This document shows, one piece after another, positions 42,747-54,055 of a stretch of DNA of 64,000 nucleotides. The DNA is from Rhizobium sp. CC-YZS058 (GTDB taxonomy: Bacteria; Pseudomonadota; Alphaproteobacteria; Rhizobiales; Rhizobiaceae): positions 1,390,001 through 1,454,000 of the forward strand of contig NZ_JAYESJ010000001.1 in NCBI RefSeq assembly GCF_034720595.1. Reading direction: 5' to 3'. The first letter of the stretch is position 1. Every line of letters begins with the position of its first letter. A program made the translations under genes and the position numbers. Below the pieces are notes generated by a model, which ran no database searches, was not told the DNA's origin, and saw only the letters and a program-made list of their open reading frames with translations.

Positions 42747-43772
42747 ATGGCGGCGGATCAAGGCGCAGGACAACCTGAAGCCGATGGCGGACCGGTCCGC
42801 CACATTCCAGTTCTTCTTCCCGAGGTGCTCAAGGCCCTCGATCCGAAGCCCGGCAAGGTGATCCTGGACGGGACGTTCGGAGCCGGCGGTTACAGCCGGG
42901 CCATTCTGGACGCCGGTGCCACCGTGATCGGGCTCGACCGCGATCCGACGGCGATAGCCGGCGGCCAGCCGATGCTTGCCGAAATGCAGGGCCGGCTGAG
43001 TCTGGTTCATGACCGGTTTTCCGCGCTCGCCGTTCATGCGCCCGACGAGGGGCTTGATGGCGTGGTGCTCGATATCGGCGTCTCCTCCATGCAGATCGAT
43101 GAGGCGGAGCGTGGCTTCTCCTTCTCCAAACGCGGCCCGCTCGACATGCGCATGTCGAGCTCGGGCGTCTCGGCGGCCGATGTCGTCAACCGGGCGAAGG
43201 TGTCCGATCTCATCCGCATCTTCGGCTTTCTCGGCGAGGAGCCGCAGTCCGGCCGCATCGCCCGCGCGATCGAGAAGCGCCGCGCCGAGCAGCCCTTCGA
43301 GACGACGCGCGATCTGGCAGGCCTGATCGAGGTCGTGACGCCGCGCAAGGCGAAGGATCGCATCCATCCGGCGACGCGCGTCTTCCAGGCGCTGCGCATC
43401 TTCGTCAATGACGAGCTCGGCGAGCTGGGTCGCGCGCTCTTTGCCGCCGAAGCCTCTCTCAAGCCCGGCGGGCGGCTCGTCGTCGTCACCTTCCATTCGC
43501 TGGAAGACCGCATCGTCAAGCGCTTCTTCCAGGATCGCGCCGGCAAGGCGTCCGGCTCGCGCCATCTTCCGATTGCACAATCGCGCGCCGCAACTTTCGC
43601 ACCAGTCGGTAAGGCAATGATTGCGGCTGACGACGCCGAATCACTGCTCAATCCGCGGGCGCGCTCTGCCAAGCTGCGCGCCGGCGAACGAACGAATGCC
43701 CCTCCCGAGGCCCATGACATGTCGATATTCGATCTGCCCGACCTTGCTGCTCTTGCAACGATGGGAGGCTGA
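42747..43772 (+). CDS. rsmH: 16S rRNA (cytosine1402-N4)-methyltransferase
   Basis: 341-residue SAM-dependent enzyme (MraW) methylating C1402 of 16S r[13 protein letters not shown] near residue 19, motif [11 protein letters not shown] near 41-50, GLDRDP near 62, the [14 protein letters not shown] segment near 111 and the C-terminal [13 protein letters not shown] near 248 are all canonical. GGAG lies seven bases before the ATG at 42747. Four bases separate it from ftsL. Confidence 0.95.
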   Translation: MAADQGAGQPEADGGPVRHIPVLLPEVLKALDPKPGKVILDGTFGAGGYSRAILDAGATVIGLDRDPTAIAGGQPMLAEMQGRLSLVHDRFSALAVHAPDEGLDGVVLDIGVSSMQIDEAERGFSFSKRGPLDMRMSSSGVSAADVVNRAKVSDLIRIFGFLGEEPQSGRIARAIEKRRAEQPFETTRDLAGLIEVVTPRKAKDRIHPATRVFQALRIFVNDELGELGRALFAAEASLKPGGRLVVVTFHSLEDRIVKRFFQDRAGKASGSRHLPIAQSRAATFAPVGKAMIAADDAESLLNPRARSAKLRAGERTNAPPEAHDMSIFDLPDLAALATMGG

Positions 43773-43775
43773 GCC

Positions 43776-44171
43776 ATGCTGCGAACGCTCGATATCGTCC
43801 TGATCGTCATCATGACCGCCGCGGCGACGGTGACCTACACGATCAAGCACAATGCCGAAAACAAGCTCGAGGAGGTGCGCCGGCTCGATGCGGCGATCAA
43901 GCTCGAGGAAGACACGATCGATCTTCTGAAGGCCGACTGGGCGCTACTCTCGCAGCCGAACCGGCTCGATCGGCTGGTCTCTGCCTATCAGCAGGATCTC
44001 GCCCTGCAGCCGACGGCGCCGACCCAGCTCATCCATCCCGAGGAGCTGCCGATGTTGAAGGCCGATGTGCCGCCGCCGGAAGAGGTGGCGGACACCAAGG
44101 GCAAGGGCAAGACCAAGACGCCGGCGGCCCCCGCCGCCGACACGATCGCAACAGGTTCGGTGGCACGCTGA
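43776..44171 (+). CDS. ftsL: Cell division protein FtsL
   Basis: 131-residue bitopic protein: a membrane helix at about 5-25 (DIVLIVIMTAAATVTYTI) and a periplasmic coiled-coil segment (about 30-75: NKLEEVRRLDAAIKLEEDTI). FtsL with FtsB activates FtsWI at the septum. The C-terminal Lys/Ala/Pro tail (about 105-131) is longer than in enteric FtsL. Position between rsmH and ftsI is diagnostic. The stop overlaps the ftsI start by one base (TGATG). Confidence 0.9.
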   Translation: MLRTLDIVLIVIMTAAATVTYTIKHNAENKLEEVRRLDAAIKLEEDTIDLLKADWALLSQPNRLDRLVSAYQQDLALQPTAPTQLIHPEELPMLKADVPPPEEVADTKGKGKTKTPAAPAADTIATGSVAR

Positions 44172-45913
44172 TGTCCTTTCTGTCCCGCATCATGGTCGTC
44201 AAGAGCAAGGCGCACTTCTCCGCCGGCGGCAACAATCATCCGGGCGATGGCTCCGGCCGCTTCGAGGGCACCCGCAAGCGCAGCGGCACCCAGGCCCGCA
44301 GCCGCGTCGCGATCATGATGGGCGGCTTCGTGCTGGCCTATTGCATCATCGGCGGACGGCTCATCCAATATGGCTTCGCCCAGCCGGACTCCGTGTCGAG
44401 CATCGGCCGCGCCGACAACCTCATGGCTTCGCGCCCCGATATTCTCGACCGCAACGGCGAGGTTCTGGCCACCGATATCCGCACCGTCTCGCTCTTTGCC
44501 GAGCCGCACAAGATCGTCGATGCCGACGAAGCGGTCGAGCAACTGGCGACGGTCCTGCCCAACCTCAACGTCGCCGACATCTACAACAAGCTGAAGTCGA
44601 AATCGCGGTTCCAGTGGCTGCGGCGGCAGCTGACGCCGAAGCAGCAGAGCGATATTCTGGCGCTCGGCATTCCGGGCATCGGCTTCCGGCCGGAGAAGCG
44701 CCGCTTCTATCCGGGCGGCGCCACGGCCGCGCATATCGTCGGCCACGTCAATGTGGACAATCGCGGCATCGCCGGCATGGAGCGCTGGATCGACGGGCAG
44801 GGCCTCGCCGATCTCGCCGCCATCGGCATGACCAGCGATGCCAAGCTGGAGCCCGTGCGCCTGTCGATCGATCTGCGCGTGCAGAACATCGTGCGCGAGG
44901 TGATCGACCACGGTATGAAGGAATTCCAGGCCATCGCCGCCGGCGCCGTGGTCATGGATGTCCACACGGGCGAAATCCTCGCCATGGCCTCGGTCCCGGA
45001 TTACGATCCCAACAATCCGGCCTCGGGCGGCGAGGAAGGCTGGATGAACCGCATGTCGAACGGCACGTTCGAGATGGGTTCGACCTTCAAATCCTTCACG
45101 ACCGCCATGGCGCTCGATTCGGGCAAGGTGACGCTCAGGGACAGTTTCGACGCCCGGTTCCCGATCCGGATCGGCGGCTTTACCATCAAGGACTTTCACG
45201 GCAAGCATCGGGTGCTGACCGTGCCGGAGATCTTCCAGTATTCCTCCAACATCGGCACCGCCAAGATGGCCGATCTGGTGGGCATCGACGCGCATAAGGA
45301 GTTTCTGACGCGTCTCGGCCTGCTGACCAAGCTGCCGACCGAGCTGCCGGAGGTGAAGACTCCGAGCCAGCCGCGGGTGTGGAAGAAGATCAACTCCATC
45401 ACCATCTCGTTCGGCCATGGCGTCTCGACCACGCCGCTGCAGACGGCGGTGGCCGGTGCGGCGCTGATCAATGGCGGCAAGCTGATCGAGCCCACCTTCC
45501 TGCCGCGTACCCGCGAGGAAGCGGACCAGACGGCCGTTCCGGTCATCAAGAAGTCGACCAGCGACGACATGCGCTATCTCTTCCGCTGGAACGGCACGCA
45601 TGGCTCGGGCAAGAACGCCCTCGTGCCCGGCTTCAATGTCGGGGGCAAGACCGGCACGGCCGACAAGGTGGTCAACGGCCGCTATTCCAGCGAGCTCAAC
45701 TTCAACGCCTTCCTTGCCGGCTTCCCGATCGACGATCCGCAATATGTCGTTCTCGCCATCATCGACGCGCCGAAGACAGGCGAGAAGGGTATCCGCACCG
45801 CCGCCGGCAATGCCGCGCCGCTGGTGCGCGATATCATCGCCCGCTCGGCCCCCATGCTCGGCGTGGAGCCCAAGTTCGGCCCGGACGGGTCCGCCTTGCT
45901 CGTGTCGTATTGA
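44171..45913 (+). CDS. ftsI: Septal peptidoglycan transpeptidase (PBP3)
   Basis: 580-residue class B penicillin-binding protein. Cytoplasmic basic tail, one membrane helix (about 46-64), PBP dimerisation domain (about 75-240), transpeptidase domain with active Ser304 in STFK, SSN near 358 and KTGT at 493-496. It cross-links septal wall together with the glycosyltransferase FtsW. Overlaps ftsL by one base. Confidence 0.95.
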   Translation: MSFLSRIMVVKSKAHFSAGGNNHPGDGSGRFEGTRKRSGTQARSRVAIMMGGFVLAYCIIGGRLIQYGFAQPDSVSSIGRADNLMASRPDILDRNGEVLATDIRTVSLFAEPHKIVDADEAVEQLATVLPNLNVADIYNKLKSKSRFQWLRRQLTPKQQSDILALGIPGIGFRPEKRRFYPGGATAAHIVGHVNVDNRGIAGMERWIDGQGLADLAAIGMTSDAKLEPVRLSIDLRVQNIVREVIDHGMKEFQAIAAGAVVMDVHTGEILAMASVPDYDPNNPASGGEEGWMNRMSNGTFEMGSTFKSFTTAMALDSGKVTLRDSFDARFPIRIGGFTIKDFHGKHRVLTVPEIFQYSSNIGTAKMADLVGIDAHKEFLTRLGLLTKLPTELPEVKTPSQPRVWKKINSITISFGHGVSTTPLQTAVAGAALINGGKLIEPTFLPRTREEADQTAVPVIKKSTSDDMRYLFRWNGTHGSGKNALVPGFNVGGKTGTADKVVNGRYSSELNFNAFLAGFPIDDPQYVVLAIIDAPKTGEKGIRTAAGNAAPLVRDIIARSAPMLGVEPKFGPDGSALLVSY

Positions 45914-45967
45914 GGCGTAGAACGATCCGACGCGGCGTCCGTCGGATGCGTGAAGAGGGGTAGACAT

Positions 45968-47467
45968 TTGCAACAGATGACGATCAGCGACCTCATCGGT
46001 CAGGAGTTCCCGGAAGCCCGCTCGGCTGCGGCCGCCATGGAGGCGCGCGTGTCTGCGGTTACCGCGGACAGCCGGCAGGTGACGCCGGGCAGCGTCTTCG
46101 TGGCCGTTGCCGGGACCAAGGCCGATGGACGCCGCTACGTTGCCGATGCGCAGGCGCGCGGCGCGGCCGTGATCGTCACCGATACCGCACTCGATCTTGA
46201 AACCGACCTTCCCGTGCTGCGGGTGGACGCGCCGCGCCGCTTTCTGGCGCTGGCCGCCGCCAGGCTGGCCGGCGCGCAGCCGGAGGTCATCGTCGCCGTC
46301 ACGGGCACGGCCGGCAAGACCTCGGTCGCGGCCTTCACCCGTCAGATCTGGGCCCATAGCGGGCTTGCCGCTGCCATGATCGGCACGACCGGCGTCGTGG
46401 CGCCGGGGCGCAAGGATTACGGCTCGCTGACGACGCCCGACCCCGTTTCGCTGCATGGCCTGCTGGCCGAGCTGGCAGGCGCCGGCGTCACCCATGCCGC
46501 CATGGAAGCCTCCAGCCACGGGCTCGACCAGCATCGTCTCGACGGCGTCCGTCTTTCCGCCGCTGCCTTTACCAATCTCGGCCGCGACCACATGGACTAC
46601 CATCCGACGGTCGAGCATTACCTGGCCGCCAAGATGCGGCTGTTCACCGATCTCCTGCCGAAGGGCGCGCCGGCGATCATCTTCGCCGATGGCGACTATT
46701 CGGAGGCGGCGGTGGCTGCCGCGCGCGCCGCCGGCGCGGATGTGCGCACGGTCGGGCGGAAGGGCGACTATCTCACGCTCAAGCGCGTCGAGCATTTCCG
46801 CCACAAGCAGATTGCCGAAATCCATGCCGCCGGCACGATCTATGAGGTGAACCTGCCGCTGGCGGGCGACTTCCAGATTGCCAACGCCCTCGTCGCCGCC
46901 GGCCTCGCCATGGCGACCGGCGTGCCGGCGAGGGAGGTGATGTCCGCGCTCGAAAAGCTCGAAGGCGCCTCCGGCCGGCTCGAACTGGTCGGCCAGACGC
47001 GTGATGGCGCGCTCGCCTATGTCGATTATGCCCACAAGCCGGATGCGCTGACCCATGTGCTGAGCTCCGTCCGCCCCTTCACCACGGGCCGCGTCGTCGT
47101 GGTGTTCGGCTGCGGCGGCGACCGGGACAAGGGCAAGCGTCCGCTGATGGGCGAAATCGCCGCCCGCCTTGCCGATGTCGTCATCGTCACGGACGACAAT
47201 CCGCGCTCCGAGATTCCCGAAACCATTCGTGCCGAAATCCTTGCTGCCGCACCGGGCGCAACGGAGATCGGCGATCGCGCCGAGGCGATCCGCACCGCTG
47301 TCGCCATGCTGCAGCCGGGCGATACGCTGATCGTTGCCGGCAAGGGGCATGAGGAAGGACAGACGGTCGGGTCGGTAACCCTGCCTTTCTCCGACCATGC
47401 GGAACTGCGCAAGGCGCTGCAGGCCCAGGCGGCAGAGGCGCCACGGACGGGAGGGCAGGCGGTTTGA
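45968..47467 (+). CDS. murE: UDP-MurNAc-tripeptide synthetase (meso-DAP adding)
   Basis: About 499 residues. ATP-dependent cytoplasmic ligase adding meso-diaminopimelate to UDP-MurNAc-L-Ala-D-Glu. P-loop GTAGKTS near residue 116, STHG-region equivalent SSHGLDQHR near 180, and DNPR at 410-413, the meso-DAP-specific signature. The TTG at 45968 has GAGGGG about eight bases upstream; the ATG at 45977 would be too far from that site, and a GTG at 45950 is a further option. murF overlaps the stop. Confidence 0.93.
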   Translation: MQQMTISDLIGQEFPEARSAAAAMEARVSAVTADSRQVTPGSVFVAVAGTKADGRRYVADAQARGAAVIVTDTALDLETDLPVLRVDAPRRFLALAAARLAGAQPEVIVAVTGTAGKTSVAAFTRQIWAHSGLAAAMIGTTGVVAPGRKDYGSLTTPDPVSLHGLLAELAGAGVTHAAMEASSHGLDQHRLDGVRLSAAAFTNLGRDHMDYHPTVEHYLAAKMRLFTDLLPKGAPAIIFADGDYSEAAVAAARAAGADVRTVGRKGDYLTLKRVEHFRHKQIAEIHAAGTIYEVNLPLAGDFQIANALVAAGLAMATGVPAREVMSALEKLEGASGRLELVGQTRDGALAYVDYAHKPDALTHVLSSVRPFTTGRVVVVFGCGGDRDKGKRPLMGEIAARLADVVIVTDDNPRSEIPETIRAEILAAAPGATEIGDRAEAIRTAVAMLQPGDTLIVAGKGHEEGQTVGSVTLPFSDHAELRKALQAQAAEAPRTGGQAV

Positions 47468-48912
47468 GCTATCTCTGGACAAAGGCCGATCTTCTGGCCG
47501 CCATGCATGGACGCCCGGTCGGCAACCTGCCGGAGGGAATCAACGGCATTTCGATCGACAGCCGCTCGCTCGGCAAGGGCGACGCCTTCTTCGCCATCAA
47601 GGGCGACCGGGTGGACGGACATGATTTCGCCGGCATCGCGCTCGCCAACGGCGCCTCGCTGCTGGTCGTCAGCGAAGGGAAGCTGCCGGCGCTCGGAAGG
47701 CTGATCGCGCCGATGATCGTGGTGGACGACGTGCTGGAGGCGATGATTCGCCTGGGCTGCGCGGCGCGTGACCGCTCCGCCGCCAAGATCATCGCCGTCA
47801 CCGGTTCCGTCGGCAAGACGACGACCAAGGAGATGCTGCGGCACATGCTGTCGGCCACCGGGCGGGTCCATGCCTCCGTCGCCTCTTACAACAACCATTG
47901 GGGCGTGCCGCTGACGCTCGCCCGCATGCCGGAGGCGACCGATTACGGCGTCTTCGAGATCGGCATGAACCATCCGAACGAGATCCGGCCGCTGACCCGC
48001 ATGGTGCGCCCGCATGTGGCGATCATCACCACGATCGCACCGGCCCATCTCGGCAATTTCCGCGACCTCGAGGAGATCGCCGCAGCCAAGGCCGAGATCA
48101 TGGAGGGTCTGGTGGATGGCGGCCATGTGCTGCTCAACCGCGACAACGCCCAGTATCCGGCGCTGGAGCGGGCCGCGGCCATGCTCGGCGTTTCCAACGT
48201 CCACAGCTTCGGCACCGAACAGCGGGCCGATTTCCGCATGATCGAATATGCAAGCGCGCCGGACGGCGGCACGCTCTGGGCCGGCATCGGCGGCCGTACG
48301 GTCGAGGTGAAGATCGGCGCGCCGGGCCACCATATCGCCGAAAACGCGCTGGCCGCCATCGGCGCAGCGACACTTGCCGGCTCCGATCTCGACCGCGTGG
48401 TCGATGCGCTTGCGACCTTGACGCCGGAAAAGGGGCGTGGCGAGCGCCATGTTCTGAAGATCGGCAGCGGCCAGCTGACGCTGATCGACGAGAGCTACAA
48501 CGCCAACCCCGCCTCCATGCGCGCGGCGATTGCCCTTCTGGCCGAGGCGGAGCCCGAGTTTGCGCCCTCCGGCGCAGCGGGTCGGCGGATCGCCATCCTG
48601 GGCGACATGCTGGAAATGGGCGCCCATTCGGCGGATGTCCATGCGCGGCTTTCGGCGCCGCTCATCGAGCAGGGCATCGACACGGTCTGGCTGGCGGGGC
48701 CGGAGATGAGCCATCTGCGCGAGGCGTTGCCGGAAACGGTCGAGGTCGTCTATCGCAGCTTCGTCGACGAATTGCTGGACTATGCGCTCACCCATGTGCG
48801 GGCCGGCGATGTCGTGATGGTCAAGTCGTCCAAGGGAACCGGCTGCGGGCGGATCGTGGCAGCCTTGCTTGACAAGTATCCGGCATTTGCCGAGACGGAA
48901 CGCGCCGATTAG
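47464..48912 (+). CDS. murF: UDP-MurNAc-tripeptide:D-Ala-D-Ala ligase
   Basis: 482-residue Mur ligase that completes the pentapeptide precursor with D-Ala-D-Ala from Ddl. N-domain [20 protein letters not shown] near residue 30, P-loop [12 protein letters not shown] near 117, [10 protein letters not shown] near 165 and [11 protein letters not shown] near 345. The start is TTG at 47464, overlapping the murE stop (TTGA), a coupled non-ATG start. Confidence 0.94.
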   Translation: MSYLWTKADLLAAMHGRPVGNLPEGINGISIDSRSLGKGDAFFAIKGDRVDGHDFAGIALANGASLLVVSEGKLPALGRLIAPMIVVDDVLEAMIRLGCAARDRSAAKIIAVTGSVGKTTTKEMLRHMLSATGRVHASVASYNNHWGVPLTLARMPEATDYGVFEIGMNHPNEIRPLTRMVRPHVAIITTIAPAHLGNFRDLEEIAAAKAEIMEGLVDGGHVLLNRDNAQYPALERAAAMLGVSNVHSFGTEQRADFRMIEYASAPDGGTLWAGIGGRTVEVKIGAPGHHIAENALAAIGAATLAGSDLDRVVDALATLTPEKGRGERHVLKIGSGQLTLIDESYNANPASMRAAIALLAEAEPEFAPSGAAGRRIAILGDMLEMGAHSADVHARLSAPLIEQGIDTVWLAGPEMSHLREALPETVEVVYRSFVDELLDYALTHVRAGDVVMVKSSKGTGCGRIVAALLDKYPAFAETERAD

Positions 48913-48955
48913 CGCCTTCTCCGCCGCGGCAAAGCTCTGTCGCGGCGGCAGCGCT
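48911..48955 (+). repeat. Inverted repeat between murF and mraY
   Basis: CCGCCGCG (48921-48928) and CGCGGCGG (48941-48948) form a stem, extended by AGCGC/GCGCT at the outside. There is no T-run, so it is more likely a processing, pausing or stability hairpin within the operon than a full terminator. Confidence 0.4.
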
Positions 48956-49091
48956 CTTGGAATTTGAACAGGCTCGACCGGGCGGTTTTCCGGAGCGGGC
49001 GGGGCGGTCTCCGTCCTTGATCATTGTGTAACTGAAAGTGCCGCAAGGCCGGCGTCCCTTGGGGCGCATCACCTTTGGGGAAAGGTCCCTC

Positions 49092-50192
49092 ATGCTCATC
49101 TGGCTTGTCGAACTGGCGGACCATTTCCAGTTTTTCAACCTGTTCCGCTACATCACCTTCCGGACAGGGGCGGCACTCTTCACCTCGGCCATGATCGTCT
49201 TCCTGTTCGGGCCGATGATGATCTCCTCGCTGCGCGTTCGCCAGGGCCGCGGTCAGCCGATCCGCGCCGATGGGCCACAGACCCATTTCAAGAAGGCGGG
49301 CACGCCGACCATGGGCGGCCTGATGATCCTGGCCGGCATCGTCGTCTCCTCCCTGCTCTGGGCGGATCTGTCCAGCGTCTACGTCGTCTCGACGCTCCTG
49401 GTCACGCTCGGCTTCGGCGCCATCGGCTTCTACGACGACTATCTGAAGGTGACCAAGCAGTCGGACAAGGGCTTTTCCGGCCGCGCCCGTCTCGGCATCG
49501 AGTTCGCCATCGCCGCCATCGCCGTATTCTTCATGATGCAGGCGGCACTGTCGGCCGGCACGTCCGGATCGACCTTCGGCTCGTCGCTGACCTTCCCCTT
49601 CCTCAAGGATTTCACGCTCAATCTCGGCTATTTCTTCGTGCTGTTCGGCGGCTTCGTCGTGGTGGGAGCGGGCAATGCCGTCAACCTGACGGATGGCCTC
49701 GACGGTCTGGCGATCGTGCCGGTCATGATCGCCGCCGCGGCCTTCGGCCTCATTTCCTATCTGGCCGGCAATGCCGTCTTCGCCAATTACCTGCAAATCC
49801 ATTTCGTGCCCGGCACGGGCGAGCTCGCCGTCATCCTCGGCGCTGTCATCGGCGCCGGTCTCGGCTTTCTCTGGTTCAACGCGCCGCCCGCCGCCATCTT
49901 CATGGGCGATACGGGCTCGCTGGCGCTCGGCGGTCTGATCGGGACCGTGGCGGTCGCCACCAAGCACGAGATCGTCATGGTCATCATCGGCGGCCTGTTC
50001 GTCATGGAAACGCTGTCGGTCATCATCCAGGTCGGCTGGTTCAAGCGCACCGGAAGGCGCGTCTTCCTGATGGCGCCCATCCACCACCATTTCGAGAAGA
50101 AGGGCTGGACGGAAAGCCAGGTCGTCATCCGCTTCTGGATCATCGCCGTCATCCTGGCGATGATCGGCCTCTCGACCCTCAAGCTGCGGTGA
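49092..50192 (+). CDS. mraY: Phospho-N-acetylmuramoyl-pentapeptide transferase
   Basis: 366-residue polytopic membrane enzyme making lipid I from UDP-MurNAc-pentapeptide and undecaprenyl phosphate. Ten membrane helices; catalytic and metal residues in [12 protein letters not shown] near 113, [10 protein letters not shown] near 198 and [12 protein letters not shown] near 271; the C-terminal [12 protein letters not shown] near 328 is the nucleoside-side His motif. AAAGG lies six bases before the ATG at 49092. Confidence 0.95.
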   Translation: MLIWLVELADHFQFFNLFRYITFRTGAALFTSAMIVFLFGPMMISSLRVRQGRGQPIRADGPQTHFKKAGTPTMGGLMILAGIVVSSLLWADLSSVYVVSTLLVTLGFGAIGFYDDYLKVTKQSDKGFSGRARLGIEFAIAAIAVFFMMQAALSAGTSGSTFGSSLTFPFLKDFTLNLGYFFVLFGGFVVVGAGNAVNLTDGLDGLAIVPVMIAAAAFGLISYLAGNAVFANYLQIHFVPGTGELAVILGAVIGAGLGFLWFNAPPAAIFMGDTGSLALGGLIGTVAVATKHEIVMVIIGGLFVMETLSVIIQVGWFKRTGRRVFLMAPIHHHFEKKGWTESQVVIRFWIIAVILAMIGLSTLKLR

Positions 50193-50199
50193 GAGCGTC

Positions 50200-51588
50200 A
50201 TGATCCCCGTCACCAGCTTCACCGGCAAACGGGTCGCGCTGTTCGGCCTCGGCGGCTCCGGCCTCGCGACTGCGCGCGCGCTCGTCAAGGGTGGTGCGGA
50301 TGTGCTGGCCTGGGACGACAAGCCGGAGAGCGTCGCTAGGGCGGCCAAGGAAGGCATCGGCACGGCGGATCTGCGCGAGATCGACTGGTCGGGCATTGCG
50401 GTGCTCATCCTGTCGCCCGGCGTGCCACTCACCCATCCCGCGCCGCATTGGTCGGCCGATCTCGCGAGCGCGGCCGGCGTGGAAATCATCGGCGATATCG
50501 AGCTTTTTGTTCGCGAGCGCCGGACGCTTGCCCCCAATGCCCCGCTGATCTGCATCACCGGCACGAACGGCAAGTCGACGACGACGGCACTGATCGCCCA
50601 TATCCTCAGGACAAGCGGCCGCGACACCCAGCTCGGCGGAAATATCGGCACCGCGGTGCTCACCCTCGATCCGCCAGCGGCGGACCGCTTCTACGTGGTC
50701 GAATGCTCCTCCTACCAGATCGATCTGGCGCCGAGCCTCGATCCGACCGTCGGGATCCTCCTCAACCTGACACCGGATCATATCGACCGTCATGGGACGA
50801 TGGAGAATTACGCGGCCGTCAAGGCGCGCCTTGTGGCCGGCAGCCAGACCGCCGTGCTCGGCGACGACGATCCGTTCTGTCGAGCAATAGCAGCGGAGCT
50901 CGAGGCGAAGGGCCGACGTGTGCTGCGCATCTCGCGCGATCACGCGGTCCACTCCGGCCTCTACGCCGCGGGTACGGTTCTGCATCATGCCGGGGGAGAG
51001 GGCGAGACGATCTTTGCCGATCTCGCCGGCATCGAGACGCTGCGCGGCAGCCACAATGCCCAGAATGCCGCCGCCGCGATCGCCGCCTGCCTCGCGGTCG
51101 GCCTGAGCCGGGAAGAGATCGTCGCCGGCCTTGCATCCTTCCCCGGCCTCAAGCACCGCATGCAGCCGATTGCGCAGCGCGGGGCGGTGACCTTCGTCAA
51201 TGACAGCAAGGCGACCAACGCCGATGCCGCCGCCCCGGCCTTGTCGAGCTATGACCGGATCTACTGGATTGCCGGCGGGGTTGCCAAGGAAGGCGGCATC
51301 GAGCCGCTGCGACCCTTCTTCCCAAAGATCGCCAAGGCCTATCTGATCGGCCAGGCGGCGGACGCCTTCGCGGCGACGCTCGGCGACGCCGTTCCGGTTT
51401 CGCGGTCGGGCACGCTGGAGGCCGCGGTGGCGGAAGCGGCGGCCGATGCCGAGCGGGCGGGCGAGACCGCAGCCGTCATGTTGTCCCCGGCTTGCGCAAG
51501 CTTCGACCAGTACAAGAACTTCGAGATGCGCGGCGATGCCTTCGTCGGCCATGTGGCCGGCCTGCCAGGCGTCGCCATGCTGATCTAG
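50200..51588 (+). CDS. murD: UDP-MurNAc-L-alanine:D-glutamate ligase
   Basis: 462-residue Mur ligase adding D-Glu. Rossmann-like N-domain [14 protein letters not shown] at 15-28, P-loop [12 protein letters not shown] near 117, ECSSYQIDL near 168, [12 protein letters not shown] near 285 and [11 protein letters not shown] near 332. The C-terminal [17 protein letters not shown] near 430 is the MurD hallmark. Follows mraY by seven bases. Confidence 0.95.
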   Translation: MIPVTSFTGKRVALFGLGGSGLATARALVKGGADVLAWDDKPESVARAAKEGIGTADLREIDWSGIAVLILSPGVPLTHPAPHWSADLASAAGVEIIGDIELFVRERRTLAPNAPLICITGTNGKSTTTALIAHILRTSGRDTQLGGNIGTAVLTLDPPAADRFYVVECSSYQIDLAPSLDPTVGILLNLTPDHIDRHGTMENYAAVKARLVAGSQTAVLGDDDPFCRAIAAELEAKGRRVLRISRDHAVHSGLYAAGTVLHHAGGEGETIFADLAGIETLRGSHNAQNAAAAIAACLAVGLSREEIVAGLASFPGLKHRMQPIAQRGAVTFVNDSKATNADAAAPALSSYDRIYWIAGGVAKEGGIEPLRPFFPKIAKAYLIGQAADAFAATLGDAVPVSRSGTLEAAVAEAAADAERAGETAAVMLSPACASFDQYKNFEMRGDAFVGHVAGLPGVAMLI

Positions 51589-51690
51589 AGCATATCCAGC
51601 CGAAGCGTGATCGCTTCGGCGTCGGACAATGCGGTTAAAACAAAGACAGAGAGCATTGGAGGTGATCCCGTGATCGCCGGAAATGCTCTC
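51589..51690. repeat. Two-hairpin intergenic palindromic element
   Basis: GCCGAAGC/GCTTCGGC (51599-51620) and GAGAGCATT/AATGCTCTC (51649-51690) flank GCGGTTAAAACAAAGACAGA. The GCGGTTTT/ATAAAACAAAGAC wording resembles a short palindromic repeat that I recall as common between genes in Rhizobiaceae. It separates murD from ftsW without a T-tailed terminator. Confidence 0.5.
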
Positions 51691-51740
51691 ACGGATAGCT
51701 TCGGCGCGCCGACGCGCCTGTTTGACGAGGGACGACGACA

Positions 51741-52895
51741 ATGGTGAGCCGTGCGGAACGCGGGCCGGTGGCCGACTGGTTCTGGACGATCGACAGGTTC
51801 TTCCTGGCGACGTTCATCCTGCTGATGGGAATAGGCTTCATGCTGTCCTTCGCCGCGAGCCCCGCGGTGGCCGAGCGGCTGAACCTCGACAGCTTCCACT
51901 TCGTCAAGCGGCATGCCGCCTTCCTGCTGCCGGCCATTGCCGTCATGATCGGCATTTCCTTCCTCACCCCGCGCCAGGTGCGCCGCACCGCCATCATCCT
52001 GCTCATCGTCTCGCTCGGCATGATGGTGCTGGCGCTGCTCTTCGGCGCCGAGATCAAGGGCTCGCGCCGCTGGTTCTCGATCGGCCCGCTCGGCATCCAG
52101 CCGTCGGAATTCATGAAGCCCGCCTTCGTCGTCGTCTGCGCCTGGCTCTTCTCCGAACATGCCCGCCAGCCGGAAATTCCCGGCAATCTCTTCGCCATCC
52201 TGCTCTACATCATGGTGGCAGCACTCCTGGTCGCGCAGCCCGACCTCGGTCAGACCATTCTCACCACGGCCGTCTGGGGCGGCATGTTCTTCATGGCCGG
52301 CATGCCCTGGCTGTGGATCATCGTGCTCGGCGGCTCGGCGGTCGGCGGGCTCGTGGTCGCCTACACGGTGCTGCCGCACGTGGCAGGGCGTATCGACCGG
52401 TTCCTGACCGGCGAGGGCGACACCTTCCAGGTGGACACGGCGCGCGAGGCGATCATTCGTGGCGACTGGCTGGGGCAGGGGCCGGGCGAAGGCATCGTCA
52501 AGCGCATCATTCCCGACAGTCATACCGACTTCATCTTCTCGGTGGCGGCCGAGGAGTTCGGCATCATCTTCTGCATGGTGATCGTCGCCATCTTCTCGCT
52601 GCTCGTCATGCGCGGCCTGCGCCATGCGCTGCGCGAGCGCAACGACTTCACCCGCTTCGCCGTCGCCGGCCTCGTCTTGCAGATCGGCATTCAGTCGCTC
52701 ATCAATGTCGGGGTCAATCTGGAGCTCCTGCCGGCCAAGGGCATGACCCTGCCGCTGATCTCCTACGGCGGCTCGTCCATGATCGCGATCTGCGTCACGG
52801 CCGGTTTCATTCTGGCGCTCACCCGCCACCGTCCCGAACAGCGCGCGCTCGAGCGGAGCCTCTTCCGCCCCGGCGCAGCGGTTCCGGCGGAGTAA
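51741..52895 (+). CDS. ftsW: Septal lipid II polymerase FtsW
   Basis: 384-residue SEDS-family membrane protein with about ten helices. [21 protein letters not shown] near residue 97 and the catalytic-loop region QPDLGQTI near 168 are conserved, as is the C-terminal [11 protein letters not shown] near 338. It polymerises glycan strands at the septum with FtsI. Acidic/proline ending (RPGAAVPAE) is short. It follows the palindromic element at 51589. Confidence 0.94.
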   Translation: MVSRAERGPVADWFWTIDRFFLATFILLMGIGFMLSFAASPAVAERLNLDSFHFVKRHAAFLLPAIAVMIGISFLTPRQVRRTAIILLIVSLGMMVLALLFGAEIKGSRRWFSIGPLGIQPSEFMKPAFVVVCAWLFSEHARQPEIPGNLFAILLYIMVAALLVAQPDLGQTILTTAVWGGMFFMAGMPWLWIIVLGGSAVGGLVVAYTVLPHVAGRIDRFLTGEGDTFQVDTAREAIIRGDWLGQGPGEGIVKRIIPDSHTDFIFSVAAEEFGIIFCMVIVAIFSLLVMRGLRHALRERNDFTRFAVAGLVLQIGIQSLINVGVNLELLPAKGMTLPLISYGGSSMIAICVTAGFILALTRHRPEQRALERSLFRPGAAVPAE

Positions 52896-52930
52896 AGCGG
52901 TCCGTCCGCACCCATTGGAGGTATTGCGTC

Positions 52931-54055
52931 ATGACCAAGGGCATCGCCATGCTCGCCGCCGGGGGAACCGGCGGCCATCTTTTTCCGGCCGAGGCGCTCG
53001 CCCATGAGCTGAAGGCCATGGGCTTCAGCGTGCATCTGGTGACCGACAGCCGGGCTGAGCGCTATGCCGGCCGGTTTCCGGCCGATGAGATCCACGTGGT
53101 CTCCTCGGCCACGATCGGCTCGAAGAACCCGGTCAAGGTCGCCGCGTCGCTGTGGACGCTGTGGAGCGGCATTCGCGAGGCCAAGCGCCTGCTGCAGCGC
53201 GTGAAGCCGCAGGTGGTCGTCGGCTTCGGCGGGTACCCCACCGTGCCGCCGCTACTGGCCGCCACCAAGCTGCGTATCCCCTCGATGGTGCATGAGCAGA
53301 ATGCCGTCATGGGACGGGCGAACCGGATGCTCGCCGGCCGCGTGATGGCGATCGCCGGCGGCTTCCTGCCGGAAACGGGCGGCAGCTACTCCGCAAAGAC
53401 GGTAACGACCGGCAATCCGGTGCGCCCCGCAGTCCTCGAGGCGGCTCAGACGCCCTATACGCCGAGCCGGGCGGGCGAGACCTTTCGCCTCGTCGTCTTC
53501 GGTGGCAGCCAGGGGGCGCAGTTCTTCTCCAAGGCTCTGCCCGCGGCGATCGAGCGGCTGCCGGAGCCGCTGCGCCAGAGGCTTCATCTGACCCAGCAGG
53601 CCCGGCCGGAGGATCTCGACGGCGTCCGCAGCGCGGTCGCGAAGCTGAGCCTTTCCGGCGAGATTTCACCCTTTTTCACCGATATGGCCGAGCGGATCGG
53701 CGCGGCGCATCTGGTCATCTGCCGCTCCGGTGCGTCCACGGTCTCCGAGGTCGCGGTGATCGGCCGCCCGTCGATCCTCGTTCCCTATCCCTATGCGCTC
53801 GATCATGACCAGGCGGCCAATGCCGCGGCGCTTGCCGCCAATGGCGGGGCGCAGGTGATTGCCCAGGCGGAGCTTTCGCCCGACCGGCTCGCCTCGATCC
53901 TCAGCCAGGCGATGGAGGATCCGGAGGGACTTGCCGATCGGGCTGCACGGGCGCGCGCAACCGGACGGCCGGACGCAGCGCGCTTGCTTGCCGCCATGGT
54001 TGAGGCTATTGCGGGCGGTTCACCGATCAAAGAGTTCAAGGAAAGACGGTCATGA
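52931..54055 (+). CDS. murG: UDP-GlcNAc:lipid I N-acetylglucosaminyltransferase
   Basis: 374-residue GT28 enzyme at the inner face of the membrane, making lipid II. The N-terminal G-loop [16 protein letters not shown] at 9-24, second G-loop [15 protein letters not shown] near 195, [12 protein letters not shown] near 126 and [24 protein letters not shown] near 260-283. GGAGG lies nine bases before the ATG at 52931. It overlaps murC by four bases. Confidence 0.95.
   Translation: MTKGIAMLAAGGTGGHLFPAEALAHELKAMGFSVHLVTDSRAERYAGRFPADEIHVVSSATIGSKNPVKVAASLWTLWSGIREAKRLLQRVKPQVVVGFGGYPTVPPLLAATKLRIPSMVHEQNAVMGRANRMLAGRVMAIAGGFLPETGGSYSAKTVTTGNPVRPAVLEAAQTPYTPSRAGETFRLVVFGGSQGAQFFSKALPAAIERLPEPLRQRLHLTQQARPEDLDGVRSAVAKLSLSGEISPFFTDMAERIGAAHLVICRSGASTVSEVAVIGRPSILVPYPYALDHDQAANAAALAANGGAQVIAQAELSPDRLASILSQAMEDPEGLADRAARARATGRPDAARLLAAMVEAIAGGSPIKEFKERRS

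Noticed and set aside
43988..47482. 1164-codon open frame antisense to ftsL-ftsI-murE
   Set aside because: It mirrors three certain genes codon by codon; high-GC third-position bias leaves the antisense frame open. Composition (His, Arg, Asp, Gly-rich) matches no protein family and there is no ribosome site.
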